DNA from: an uncultured Planctomycetota bacterium
GTDB taxonomy: Bacteria > Planctomycetota > Phycisphaerae > UBA1845 > UTPLA1
NCBI GenBank assembly: GCA_900696465.1
Contig: CAADGE010000048.1
Location: 62,001 to 126,000, forward strand
Reading direction: 5' to 3'
Length of the DNA stretch: 64,000 nt
The position numbers were made by a program, and so were the translations under genes. The notes beneath the pieces were generated by a model. The model did no database searches, was not told where the DNA came from, and saw only the letters and a list, made by a program, of their open reading frames with translations. Below are positions 1 to 10,203 of this stretch, one piece after another. How positions within the stretch are numbered: the stretch's first letter is position 1; each line of letters begins with the position of its first letter.

Positions 1-1492
1 TTCGCATGTAGCACATCCCTTCGTGCGCCGCCATCAACCAGGTGCAGTGATAGGCGGCGACGGCATCGGCCGGGTGAAAACTCACGCAGACCGGTCGGCC
101 ACGTCCATCGTCGGCCTCACTCGCGCTGCGGAAATAGGCCACGTCGTGGAGACTCATCTGGCTCGGGCCGTCCGCGGCGAGGGTGATGCCCGCGTGCGAG
201 CCGGTGAGCTTGATGTTTGCCCGTGTGATCTGGGCCATTTCGATCTGGTCATAGGCGCGGGAAATGAACTTGGCGAAGCTGCTGACAAAAGGAACAAAGC
301 CGGCGGCGGCCATGCCCGCGGCGGCGGAGACCATGTTCTGCTCGGCGATCTTGCACTCAATGAATCGGTCGGGGTGCTTCTTCGCGAAGATATCCGCGAA
401 GGTGGAGTTGCTCACGTCGCCATCGAGGGCGACGACGCGCGGATCGGATTCGCCGATGGCCAGCAGTGCCGCGCCGTACGCCCGGCGCGTTGCCAGCGCG
501 CCTTTTGCCACGGCACCATCGAGTCCGGCGAGCTTCATCGCCGCGGCGAATTCCATCGGGCGACTTTCCGGCCGCAGCATCGGCTTTGCAGCAGCGGGCT
601 TTGCGATCGTGGGTGCAGGAGGTGAACGATCCTTGATGCCCAGTCGGGCAGCCGTCTCGTCGAGCAGGGCCACCGCCGCGTCGAGGTCTTTCGCCGTCAC
701 CGGCTTGCCGTGATTTGATTTATCCTTCAAGGCCGCACAGCCCCAGCCCTTTTCCGTCTTCGCCACGACAGCGAGCGGGCGATCTCGCCTTTCCGTCAAG
801 ATACGCTTTAGCGCATCGGGATCATGCCCATCGACCGTTACCACTTTCCAACCGAATGCCGCCGATTTCTCAGCCAGCCGCTCGGCGGACTGCTGCGGCG
901 AGACATAGTCGGCCTGTCCCTGGCCGTTGCAGTTGAAGATGGCGCAGACTTCATGCAGCCCGCGCTCGGCGATCATGTCCATCGCCTCCCAGATCTGCCC
1001 CTCGCGGGATTCGCCGTCGCCGATGAGCACATACACGCGGCGATCGACCTTCTGGAGGCGCGAGGCGATCGCAAGCCCGGCACCGACGCTCAGACCCTGT
1101 CCGAGCGAGCCGGTCGCCGCGTCGAAGAAGGGGAAACCCTCCGCGGGGTTCGGATGCCCGTCGAGTGGGCTGTCAGCGTCTCGAAGGGAGGCAAGATCGG
1201 CGAGGGTCAATCGGCGAGACGTGGCGGGCGACTTGCCTACCACGCCGCCGAGGTCAGCATAGGCCGCATAGACGGCGGGCACTGCATGGCCTTCGGAAAG
1301 AACCAACCGATCGGAGGCGGTGTTCCAGGGGTCGGCCGGGTCCCAGCGCATCACGTCGTACATGAGCGTGACGACGGCGTGCATGATCGACAGCGCGCTG
1401 GAGGGATGTCCCGACCCAGACGCAGTCGTCATGCGGATGACTTCTTTGCCAAGCTGAATGGCTTTGCTGTGCGCGAAATCCCTGAAACTCAT
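1..1492 (-). CDS. tkt: Transketolase (3' end cut by window edge)
   Basis: Thiamine-diphosphate enzyme of the pentose-phosphate pathway that moves two-carbon ketol units between sugar phosphates. The reading frame is open from an ATG at 1492 to the window edge, giving 497 residues of an expected 620-670, so the C-terminal domain is missing. Visible landmarks are an N-terminal SGSGHPSS substrate motif, SEGHAVPA, the ThDP/metal motif GDGE followed later by an N, and the pyrimidine-domain motif ECKIAEQNM with its catalytic Glu. The start is supported by a GGAGGG ribosome site about 8 bases upstream. The Ala/Pro-rich linker near residues 290-310 joins the PP and Pyr domains. It is divergent from murA. 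The split-domain transketolases of archaea are excluded because both domains lie in one frame. Confidence 0.95.
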   Translation of the reverse strand, partial: MSFRDFAHSKAIQLGKEVIRMTTASGSGHPSSALSIMHAVVTLMYDVMRWDPADPWNTASDRLVLSEGHAVPAVYAAYADLGGVVGKSPATSRRLTLADLASLRDADSPLDGHPNPAEGFPFFDAATGSLGQGLSVGAGLAIASRLQKVDRRVYVLIGDGESREGQIWEAMDMIAERGLHEVCAIFNCNGQGQADYVSPQQSAERLAEKSAAFGWKVVTVDGHDPDALKRILTERRDRPLAVVAKTEKGWGCAALKDKSNHGKPVTAKDLDAAVALLDETAARLGIKDRSPPAPTIAKPAAAKPMLRPESRPMEFAAAMKLAGLDGAVAKGALATRRAYGAALLAIGESDPRVVALDGDVSNSTFADIFAKKHPDRFIECKIAEQNMVSAAAGMAAAGFVPFVSSFAKFISRAYDQIEMAQITRANIKLTGSHAGITLAADGPSQMSLHDVAYFRSASEADDGRGRPVCVSFHPADAVAAYHCTWLMAAHEGMCYMR

Positions 1493-1683
1493 CGCTATCC
1501 CTCCGAGTATGCCGGAAGTTGATGTATACAGTTACCGATCTGGCCTTGGGCGCATGCCCGCCGACCGCTGTGGCCGGAGAAGGCCGGTAGCGTACGTGAA
1601 TCCGCGGTCTTTCGGAAGCGGTCTCCCTTCAACGCCGTGCCGGATGTCGATGAGGCATTGCGGGGCACGAATACGCTGCTTCA

Positions 1684-1712
1684 TTTCATCTTGACTCGGC
1701 CGATATTATAAT
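1684..1712 (+). promoter_or_regulatory. Candidate promoter for murA
   Basis: A perfect TATAAT -10 hexamer lies at 1707-1712, about 75 bases upstream of the murA start. Seventeen bases further upstream is only a weak -35 (TTTCAT, 1684-1689). A better looking TTGACT at 1691-1696 is too close (10-base spacer) to pair with it. Planctomycete promoter rules are poorly known, so this is a sequence match only. Confidence 0.4.
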
Positions 1713-1786
1713 GCCTGCCCGTGGCGACGCGCCTCACAGGGACGTGCGGCCCGCCGCGGGGTTGAGTCATTGCGCGGGGTGAAACC

Positions 1787-3048
<1,262 letters not shown>

Positions 3049-3052
<4 letters not shown>

Positions 3053-3906
3053 ATTGCGTACGCTGCGATTACCTGCTGTGGGATCTGCCTGAGCCGCGCT
3101 GTCCGGAGTGCGGCCTGGGTTTTCACGTGACTGATTATGCGTTCGTCCGTGGCGCGGTGCATTTCATCTGCCCGTATTGCGGACAGTCCTATCTCGGCAC
3201 CGATGAGCGCGGGTTGCCGCAGCCGCAGCGATTTGCATGCGTCGGATGTCAGCATCCGCTGGATGCCGACCACATGCCGGTCAAGCCAATTCTGGAATCG
3301 GCACGAGGTGAGCCGCTGCGTGCGGGTACGCCCTGGCAGTACCGCCGCCGGGAAGGATTCCTGCCGGGTTATATGGATGCGGTGGCACGGCTGGCGATCT
3401 CACCGGATGAGTATTTTCGATTCGCCTCGGCCAATCGCCATGACGGGGCGCAGCTCTTCGGTATCGTCTGTGCCTATGTGGCCGCGATCGTCTGCTTCGG
3501 AGCGCTGATGTTCTTCCGATCGACCGGGCTGGCTTCGTGGATACCCGATCTGTCGGTGCTGCTGCGATTTCCGTGGGTACTCTACGCACTGTGCGCAGTG
3601 CCGTTGCTGCACATTGCGTGGACGTACGTTTACGGCCTGCTGATTCAGATCGTTCTCTGGGGACTGGGGCTGTCGCGCAGCGAACTGGATTCTTCCGTCC
3701 GCGCCGTATCGCTGGGCAGCGCCGTGCTGCCGGCGGTGATGCTCTTCCCGCCCGTCGGCCTGGTCTGGTATCTGATCGTCATCTGCAGCGGGCTCGAACA
3801 TTTTCACGACACGACGCGGTCCAAGGCCCTCGCCGCAGCTTTGATCCCCATGCTGCTCGCCGCCAACGCCCTGTTCTTCGTCTTCATCACCGTGTGGATG
3901 GGTTGA
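3049..3906 (+). CDS. Double zinc-ribbon, multi-pass membrane protein
   Basis: Unnamed 285-residue protein. The first 75 residues hold two zinc-ribbon-like elements: C3-x2-C6 with C18-x2-C21, then CPYC with CVGC. After a soluble stretch containing the YRRREGF segment come about five hydrophobic helices from residue 140 to the end, a layout reminiscent of Yip1-type integral membrane proteins. The start ATG overlaps the murA stop, so the two are probably cotranscribed and coupled. The same layout (ribbon plus helices) recurs in other proteins of this window, such as 56860-57402. Function is unknown. A role in envelope assembly is only suggested by the murA linkage. Confidence 0.8.
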
Positions 3907-3926
3907 GGGCGGCAGTTACACTCAAG

Positions 3927-4259
3927 TCATGAATCCGCCACATTGGGGTTCGGCCCCATGGCCACCAGCAGTACGACGCGCTCGTTCGACCGGTTGATGA
4001 CGCCGTGCGGCTCGCCGGGCGCCGCCCACGCCAGCGTGCCCGGGCCGACGTCGCGTGACTGGCTGCCGATGGTGATCGTCGCTGTGCCGTCGATGACGTA
4101 GTAGAACTTGGTGGCATCCGCATGGCTGTGCACTTTCTGCAACTGGCCGGGTTCCAAGCAGTAGATGTCGCAGAACATCTGCGGTGTCTCAAAGAGATTG
4201 ACCTTGCAGAGCTTCGCGGCATTGAATCGAATGTTGGTGGCCGTGTTGATGTAGTGCAT
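3927..4259 (-). CDS. Small cupin-domain protein
   Basis: A 110-residue single-domain cupin. Cupin motif 1 is seen as HSHADATKFYYVIDG with two His and a Glu-equivalent position changed (KFYYVIDGTATI instead of EVYYVLEG), and motif 2 as PGTLAWAAPGEPHGVIN, ending in a conserved His. Two or three metal-binding His are therefore kept while the motif 1 Glu is not evident. Such proteins are sugar isomerases, dioxygenases or simple binding proteins, and the substrate cannot be read from sequence. It is transcribed away from the CPXCG gene across a 74-base gap and stands convergent to the gene upstream. Confidence 0.8.
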   Translation of the reverse strand: MHYINTATNIRFNAAKLCKVNLFETPQMFCDIYCLEPGQLQKVHSHADATKFYYVIDGTATITIGSQSRDVGPGTLAWAAPGEPHGVINRSNERVVLLVAMGPNPNVADS

Positions 4260-4333
4260 GACCTTATTCTATACCGGACGGGACAGATGGGTACTGCACC
4301 GACCTGAGCGATGTCGCAACGGGAGGATGGTGG

Positions 4334-4531
4334 ATGAGCATGCGCGATGAGGCAACGTATGTCTGCGGTGCGTGCGGCGAACGGATCGTCATACCCATCG
4401 ATCTGTCGGCCGGTTCCCATCAAACCTATACCGAGGATTGCCCGGTCTGCTGCCGGGCGAACGTAATCCACGTCGATCTTGGCGATCGAGGCGATCCGCA
4501 CGCATGGGCGGAGCTGGAATACGATGCGTGA
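4334..4531 (+). CDS. CPXCG-type cysteine-rich small protein
   Basis: A 65-residue protein with two cysteine pairs, CGAC near residue 11 and CPVC near residue 37, arranged as a compact zinc ribbon. The spacing and the TEDCPVCCRANVIHV segment match the small Cys-rich CPXCG family found in many Gram-negative bacteria. Its biochemical role is unknown. A GGGAGG ribosome site seven bases ahead of the ATG at 4334 fixes the start. The gene ends 12 bases before the convergent deiminase gene. Confidence 0.8.
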   Translation: MSMRDEATYVCGACGERIVIPIDLSAGSHQTYTEDCPVCCRANVIHVDLGDRGDPHAWAELEYDA

Positions 4532-4543
4532 AACTGCGCCGCG

Positions 4544-6346
4544 TCAGGGGGCGAGCAGCGCTTCAACGAAGCCCGCCACGTCGAGTGCGTCGACGAAAGT
4601 GTCGGCATTCATATCGGCGGCGTTGAAATTGCAATCGTTAAAGTGCGCCGGCGTGAGCAGGGCAGTCACGAACGGGGGGACATCGTCCAGATCGACCTTG
4701 ACATCACAGTTCAGATCACCAATCAGCGGTGTGCCGACGATGGTGAGGTTGGAATCGCTCTGATCCTCGCCCGTCTTCATGGCCGCGTTGCGGGCCATGA
4801 CGCGGATGCGCGCCTGGGTTGTGTAGATGTTGGGAACATTCCAACTAAAGAGCCCGTCATCAGCCGTCGCCGCAGCAATGAGCGTGTCGTAACTGAAGCC
4901 GCCATTGGTGGAGAGGAGGATGTCGACGTTGGTTGTGCCCACCTCGTCGTCGGAAATCCAACGGATGTCCACATTGTTACCGGGGGTGAGAACTTCGCCG
5001 CCACGGTGATTGAGCATGTAAACGGTGGGATTGACGCCGCCGAGATGCCTGGGGACGTGCATGACGATGCAGTGAAAAACACCGGAGGCGCCGACAATGG
5101 ACTGGGCGTTGACCTGCACAATCGTTTTGCCAGGCAATGCGGCCTGCCAGGCAGCCAAGGCCGGGGCGTTGTGCGGAGAGACTGTCGCGTTGGTGTAAGA
5201 CGGAATGATGACCAGATCGTTGCACATGACGACGTTGGTGTAGGTGTAGTGCACGCCGGAAATCGATCGGGCAGGAACGCGATAGACGGTGTAGCCGCGA
5301 TTGGCCATGAAGACGGCGGCGTTGTCGCAGATCACGTCCTGGGTCGAGCCGACATTGTTCGGCCAGTCGCTGATCATGACCTTGTCGTCAGCCATGACCT
5401 GCATCCACATGTCCAGGTGCTGGGTCAGGTCTACGCTGGTCGGGAAAGGGGGGAAAATGTGCGTATCGACATTCTGGTAGTCCTCCCAGATGTCGTGAAT
5501 CTGCTGATGGGAGAGCCCCGGGTTCTCGTTCCAGATCAGTTCGGTGGCATAGGCACGATTCAGCGCGTCGAGATGGTAATTACCGCCGCCGTGGACGAGC
5601 TGGTGCTCATAAAACGCGTGCTGCTTATACGGGGCGAAGTAAGAGGGAAACGCATCGTCGTCATTGCGCGTCGGGCGGTTGTAGTCATGGTCGACGACCG
5701 CCCGGCACGACCCCTGGTAGATGTATCTTGGGCCGTAGTCGCGGATCCAAATGGAGTCGGTGACGCGAACGACAAACTCCACCTTGCTCATGTTGACACC
5801 CCAGGAAGTGAGTGCCGACTGCACCGTGGTACGCTCCGAGGTGGTATCGACGACCATGTAGACCTTCGCGCCCTGCGAGGCGGCGTTCGTGGTGATGTGC
5901 AGCGCAAGATTCTTGAGAATCGTGTCCCAGCCGGAGCCCACGGGAATTTCCCACGACATCAGGATGCCTTCCATCGGTTCGTATTCCGCGACGCAGTGGA
6001 CGGGGCCCGTCGGCGGCGGCGTCACCGCCCGCGGCGCACCGCGCGGGTGCGTTTCGCGGAATGCTCGCTCAACATCCAGTTCGTGGCGCGGTACCCATGC
6101 GCCTTCCGGATAGACGAGCCGGTCGCCGTCGAAGAAGGGTCCATCAACTTCATAGGTCGACTCTGTTAACACGGTGGTTGGCCGATCCTGGGCGTGAAGC
6201 GCGGAGGCAGAGATCGCACCGAAAGCAAGCATCAGCGCCAGCAATAGGCGCAGACCCACACCACTCGACACAGTCTGCGTCTCGTGTCGTGTTGTCTGCG
6301 GTATGTAGAGGCGGGTCATTACCTTCCGTGGACTGAACAATCCCAT
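4544..6346 (-). CDS. Exported agmatine/peptidylarginine deiminase-family enzyme with dockerin-like tail
   Basis: A 600-residue protein with a long signal peptide (hydrophobic core about residues 31-47, likely cut after ALHA). The catalytic domain (about 100-430) is of the agmatine/peptidylarginine deiminase fold: WIRDYGPR, GGGNYHLD, QHLDMWMQV (His-x-Asp), TNVVMCNDL and the nucleophile region GVFHCIVMHVP all appear in family order. It looks closer to secreted porphyromonad-type PAD than to cytosolic agmatine deiminase. A beta-sandwich-like region follows (about 430-530). The last 60 residues form two Asp-rich loops, GDLNCDVKVDLDD and AADMNADTFVDALD, of dockerin/EF-hand type. The start at 6346 is chosen because GGAG lies six bases upstream. 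The enzyme should act outside the cytoplasm on free or peptidyl arginine-like guanidinium groups; the substrate is inferred. Confidence 0.85.
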   Translation of the reverse strand: MGLFSPRKVMTRLYIPQTTRHETQTVSSGVGLRLLLALMLAFGAISASALHAQDRPTTVLTESTYEVDGPFFDGDRLVYPEGAWVPRHELDVERAFRETHPRGAPRAVTPPPTGPVHCVAEYEPMEGILMSWEIPVGSGWDTILKNLALHITTNAASQGAKVYMVVDTTSERTTVQSALTSWGVNMSKVEFVVRVTDSIWIRDYGPRYIYQGSCRAVVDHDYNRPTRNDDDAFPSYFAPYKQHAFYEHQLVHGGGNYHLDALNRAYATELIWNENPGLSHQQIHDIWEDYQNVDTHIFPPFPTSVDLTQHLDMWMQVMADDKVMISDWPNNVGSTQDVICDNAAVFMANRGYTVYRVPARSISGVHYTYTNVVMCNDLVIIPSYTNATVSPHNAPALAAWQAALPGKTIVQVNAQSIVGASGVFHCIVMHVPRHLGGVNPTVYMLNHRGGEVLTPGNNVDIRWISDDEVGTTNVDILLSTNGGFSYDTLIAAATADDGLFSWNVPNIYTTQARIRVMARNAAMKTGEDQSDSNLTIVGTPLIGDLNCDVKVDLDDVPPFVTALLTPAHFNDCNFNAADMNADTFVDALDVAGFVEALLAP

Positions 6347-6538
6347 AATATGCTCCGAGCAAAGCGCTTTGGCTTTGCGTGGCAGGTACGGCTCATTGGC
6401 TATCTTATCGCCGAGCGACCGCTTACTTCAACTGTGGAGAGATTGGCTGAACGAATCCGGACCCTGCACCGGGCAGGGTGTGCAAGCAGGCCCCATGCTG
6501 TTTTGCCGGGGCGACATGGACCGGATAACATCCGCGCC

Positions 6539-7969
6539 ATGACGGACGCTGCTTTCCTGCGTTGCATACAACCCGACTGCGCGGCCACTTATGAACTGTC
6601 TGCGGAGGACCCCTTTTGTCGATCCTGCGGCGGCCTGCTCGATGTCGCCTACGACTGGAACCGCCTCCCGGTGCCCGGCAGCATGCACTACTTTGCCACA
6701 CGCTGGGCGACCCGCCAGGAGCCGCTGGACCATTCAGGCGTCTGGCGATTTCGTGAGCTGCTCCCTTTTGCTGTGACGGAGGAACTCGTCACGATCGGAG
6801 AGGGTCAGACCCTGCTCCAGTCGCCGGATGTGAGGGCGCTCGGTTTACCGCTCGAGCCCGGCCGTTTGCATCTGCAATACGAAGGTCTCAACCCTTCCGG
6901 CAGCTTCAAGGACAACGGCATGGCCGCGGCTTTCACGATGGCCCGCAAGCTCGGCCGGCAGCGCGTCGCCTGTGCCTCGACCGGCAACACCAGCGCGAGC
7001 ATGGCACTCTATGCCGCGCTGACCCGCATTGCGGACGATCGGCCCATGCAGGCGGTGGTCTTCATCGGAGAGGGCAAGATTGCCTTCGGCAAGCTGGCGC
7101 AGGCCCTCGACCACGGCGCGCGGACCGTGCAGATCGCCGGTGATTTCGACGCCTGCATGCGGCGCGTGCGCGAGGCATCGCAGCGGCTCGGTCTGTACAT
7201 CATGAACAGCATCAATCCCTTCCGGCTCGAAGGACAGAAGACGATCATGTATCGCGTCCTCGAAGGGCTCGGCTGGGACGTGCCGGACTGGATCGTCGTT
7301 CCCGGCGGGAATCTCGGCAATACCAGTGCCTTCGGCAAGGCATTCATGGAGTTGCGCGAGCTGGGCCTGGTGGAAAGACCTCCGCGGCTCGCAGTGGTCA
7401 ATGCCGTGGGCGCGAACACCTTCTGCGAGCTGGTGGATCGTCGCGGACTGCGGTGGGACGGCGGCGCCTGGAACCGCGCGATCGTTGATGCCTGTTACAC
7501 GGAAGGCGAGCGGCGCGCCGGCGAGAAAGAAATCGCATTGCCGCACGGCCGCACGGTCGCATCCGCCATCGACATCACGCGCCCTGTCAACCTGCCGAAG
7601 GCCCTGCGATCTCTGGAGGCGCTCGACGGTGTGGTGTGTGAAGTGACGGACGAAGAGATACTCGAAGAAAAAGCTCGGATCGGACGCTGCGGTCTGGGTT
7701 GCGAGCCGGCCAGCGCCGCGTCGCTCGCGGGCCTGCGCCAATTGCTGGCTCGTGGCGTCATCGGCCGCGAGCAACGCGTGGTCTGCATTCTTACGGGCCA
7801 TGCCTTGAAAGACCCGGATGTCACGGTCGGCTATCACACCGGCAAGAGGACGACCGACGAGCAATCGAAACCGGCATCGCGGCCGGCTGTCCTGGCCAAT
7901 GGTCCCGTTCAGGTGGCGGACGATCTCGAATCCATCTGCCGGGCGATCGAATCACTCCCTTGGAAATGA
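6539..7969 (+). CDS. thrC: Threonine synthase
   Basis: PLP enzyme that converts O-phosphohomoserine to threonine. Translation is placed at ATG 6539, giving 476 residues. Upstream in-frame codons add a non-conserved stretch. The N-terminus is a zinc ribbon (C9, C14, C27, C30), typical of the archaeal/plant-like class. The PLP lysine is K123 in NPSGSFKDNGM, and the phosphate-binding region STGNTSASMA follows. A Gly-rich PGGNLGN loop and a C-terminal GLGCEPASAA segment complete the fold. The stop overlaps an ATG four bases back and dapB starts 12 bases later, so threonine and lysine biosynthesis from aspartate are likely in one operon. Confidence 0.93.
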   Translation: MTDAAFLRCIQPDCAATYELSAEDPFCRSCGGLLDVAYDWNRLPVPGSMHYFATRWATRQEPLDHSGVWRFRELLPFAVTEELVTIGEGQTLLQSPDVRALGLPLEPGRLHLQYEGLNPSGSFKDNGMAAAFTMARKLGRQRVACASTGNTSASMALYAALTRIADDRPMQAVVFIGEGKIAFGKLAQALDHGARTVQIAGDFDACMRRVREASQRLGLYIMNSINPFRLEGQKTIMYRVLEGLGWDVPDWIVVPGGNLGNTSAFGKAFMELRELGLVERPPRLAVVNAVGANTFCELVDRRGLRWDGGAWNRAIVDACYTEGERRAGEKEIALPHGRTVASAIDITRPVNLPKALRSLEALDGVVCEVTDEEILEEKARIGRCGLGCEPASAASLAGLRQLLARGVIGREQRVVCILTGHALKDPDVTVGYHTGKRTTDEQSKPASRPAVLANGPVQVADDLESICRAIESLPWK

Positions 7970-7980
7970 AGGAACCATCC

Positions 7981-8793
7981 ATGCCGATCGAATACGTCAT
8001 CGCAGGTGCCGGAGGACGAATGGGCCGGCGAATCGTCGCTGTAGCCGCAGAAGACTCACGCTTTCGAATCGTCGGTGCGCTGGAGTCGCCCAAGAGTGAG
8101 CTGCTGGGTGCCGATGCCGGTCGCCTCGCGGGTATCGACGCGCTGGACCTGGCGGCCACCGATACTGTGCCCGCCGGGTTTGATGTGCTCATTGATTTTT
8201 CGTCGCCTGAAGGCACACGGCACTGGCTGGAAGTATGCCGTACGATGGGTCGGCCGATCGTGATCGGCACGACCGGCCACGACGCCGCGTTTCAGGATCA
8301 ACTGCGCAGTGCAGCTTCAGTGATTCCGGTTCTACGTGCGGCAAACATGAGTGTCGGGGTCAATGTGCTGCTGCGTCTGGTGCGTGAATTGGCTCGCGTG
8401 CTCGATGAATCTTACGACATCGAGATCACCGAGGTGCACCATCGTTTCAAGGCGGATGCACCGAGCGGTACGGCGCTGGCCCTTCGCGATGCGATCATAC
8501 AGGGACGCAAGGATGCCGGCAGGGAACCAGGCGAGACCGTCCATGGTCGTCACGGCCAGACCGGTGCGAGGCCTCCAGGCCAGATCGGCATGCACGCTTT
8601 GCGGATCGGTGACACGGTGGGTGAACACACGGTGAATTTCGGCTGTCTGGGCGAGACGATCTGCGTGAGCCACTCGGCACACTCACGGGACACCTTCGCG
8701 GCAGGTGCGCTTCGTGCGGCGGCATGGATCGTCGGGCGACCGGCTGGGCTGTACGACATGCGCGACGTGCTTTTCGGCGGGGCAGGCGGATAA
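7981..8793 (+). CDS. dapB: 4-hydroxy-tetrahydrodipicolinate reductase
   Basis: NAD(P)H-dependent reductase of the diaminopimelate/lysine pathway, 270 residues, the normal size. The N-terminal nucleotide-binding motif is GAGGRMGRRI, the FSSPEGT and GTTGHD segments line the cofactor site, and the signature EVHHRFKADAPSGTAL carries the catalytic His-His and Lys. An AAGGA ribosome site about six bases before ATG 7981 supports this start. An in-frame ATG at 7966 would add five residues and overlap thrC. It forms an aspartate-family operon with thrC and converges on the foldase gene only two bases away. Confidence 0.95.
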   Translation: MPIEYVIAGAGGRMGRRIVAVAAEDSRFRIVGALESPKSELLGADAGRLAGIDALDLAATDTVPAGFDVLIDFSSPEGTRHWLEVCRTMGRPIVIGTTGHDAAFQDQLRSAASVIPVLRAANMSVGVNVLLRLVRELARVLDESYDIEITEVHHRFKADAPSGTALALRDAIIQGRKDAGREPGETVHGRHGQTGARPPGQIGMHALRIGDTVGEHTVNFGCLGETICVSHSAHSRDTFAAGALRAAAWIVGRPAGLYDMRDVLFGGAGG

Positions 8794-8795
8794 AG

Positions 8796-10106
8796 CTACG
8801 GGGAACGCATCGAAGACTGGCCTGCACCTTTACGCGGGTAGGGGATGGCGGACATGACCATGTCCATGAAGTCATCGAGCGAGCCGATGGTGGATTTATC
8901 GAGTTCGGCCTGTAGAAAGTCAGCCCGCAGTTTCACGAATCGCTGCTGTCGCAGGACGTCGATGATTTCGGGCTGGGCATCCTGGAAGCTCACAACGCTG
9001 GCTGGCTCGACCCTGCCGGCCTTCACGATAAAGAATCCGCCCGCCGCGGTATCCTCGATGATCTCGCTGACTTCACCGGCATCCAACTCGAAGAGCCGCT
9101 TCGACGGCGCGGCCCAACGGCCCTGAAGGGGGGCATGCGATGCATCCGACGGCAGAGTGATAAAGCCCCAGGCGCCGCCCTCCTCTTTTCGCGGGCCGTG
9201 TGAATGCTTTCGGGCGACTTCCTCGAAGGATTCGCCTGCGGCAATCGCCGCCGCCGCCGCTTCCGCTGCTGCTCTGGCTTTCTCGCGGGCCGCGGCCAGT
9301 TCGTCCGCACTGGGGCCGTAGATGCCCGATCGCTCGACAAACGCGCGGACGGGGATATCGATTAGAAACATCTCCCGCCGCTCCTGAGACTCAAATTCCT
9401 TTCGGTGGGCCTGGTAATACTCCCAGAGTTCGTTCTTGCGGGGCATCGGCACAAGCGGAAGCAGTCGATCCCGGAGATAACTGTCAATCACGACAGTTCG
9501 CTGCAGGCGTTCGCGGACTTCGCTGCGGGTCTTGCCGTGTTTCGTGAGAAACTTTTCGTACACGGTCTCGCGGCCGCCGAATTCGCGGTTGATGCGCTCC
9601 TTCTCCATGCGATCCACGGCTTTATCGAGTTGCGGCTTGAGGTCGTCGTTCACATGGGCCGAGGCGCGTCGCCAGATAAGGTGCTGGGCCACGGCCTCCA
9701 CAATCTGAAGGCGAACGAGCTGCGCCGCACGCTGGTAATAAATCTCCTCCGGCAGTTCACGACCAAGCTGCTCCAGCCGCGGCTGGATGGCTTCAAGAAT
9801 ATCGACGACGCGGATCGTCTCGTTGTTCACGACCAGTGCGTCGGCGCGAATTGCGCCCGGCGATCGCGACCGCTGATCCGTAGACGAATTCCGCATGTCA
9901 GTCGAATCTTCCGGCAGGGGAGGGCCATGGCCGGCAGGATCGCCATCGGCCCGCGGGGCGGTGGACTCCGTGCGGCCGGCATACTCAGAGGACCTGGGCT
10001 GCTGCGTCTTCTTGCGGCCGAAATTGGAGCATCCCGGGATGCTCACCAGTATGGCCAGCGCGAAGACAACGGAAGCACGAATCATCATGCGGCTTAATTT
10101 AACCAT
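8796..10106 (-). CDS. Parvulin-type peptidyl-prolyl isomerase lipoprotein (SurA/PrsA-like)
   Basis: A 436-residue protein. The N-terminus is a lipoprotein signal (SIPGC, lipidated Cys26), then a polar linker to residue 80. A SurA-N-like helical segment (about 85-230) carries the VNNETIRVVDIL start typical of these chaperones. A rotamase domain follows (about 240-390) with FEEVARKHSHGPRKEEGGAWG and the FELDAGEVSEII segment, which identify the parvulin fold. A charged C-terminal helix ends the protein. The likely role is folding of exported or outer-membrane proteins in the periplasm. It starts divergently from the glycosyltransferase gene with a 97-base gap. Confidence 0.88.
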   Translation of the reverse strand: MVKLSRMMIRASVVFALAILVSIPGCSNFGRKKTQQPRSSEYAGRTESTAPRADGDPAGHGPPLPEDSTDMRNSSTDQRSRSPGAIRADALVVNNETIRVVDILEAIQPRLEQLGRELPEEIYYQRAAQLVRLQIVEAVAQHLIWRRASAHVNDDLKPQLDKAVDRMEKERINREFGGRETVYEKFLTKHGKTRSEVRERLQRTVVIDSYLRDRLLPLVPMPRKNELWEYYQAHRKEFESQERREMFLIDIPVRAFVERSGIYGPSADELAAAREKARAAAEAAAAAIAAGESFEEVARKHSHGPRKEEGGAWGFITLPSDASHAPLQGRWAAPSKRLFELDAGEVSEIIEDTAAGGFFIVKAGRVEPASVVSFQDAQPEIIDVLRQQRFVKLRADFLQAELDKSTIGSLDDFMDMVMSAIPYPRKGAGQSSMRSP

Positions 10107-10203
10107 GATTGCTATGGCGTTCCAGTCAGCGCGTTTGCAGGATTAGTTGCCCGATGACGCGATGGGCCGTACAAGTGTCGCACTTGTTGCTCGAACCGAT
10201 GCC

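Noticed and set aside
1691-1712. TTGACT followed by TATAAT upstream of murA as a classic promoter
   Set aside because: The spacer is only 10 bases. The TATAAT may still be used with a different, weak -35.
4643-6169. Long plus-strand open frame of about 508 codons opposite the deiminase gene
   Set aside because: It has no family motifs and the opposite strand holds a well-supported enzyme with signal peptide and catalytic residues. It is a high-G+C antisense frame.
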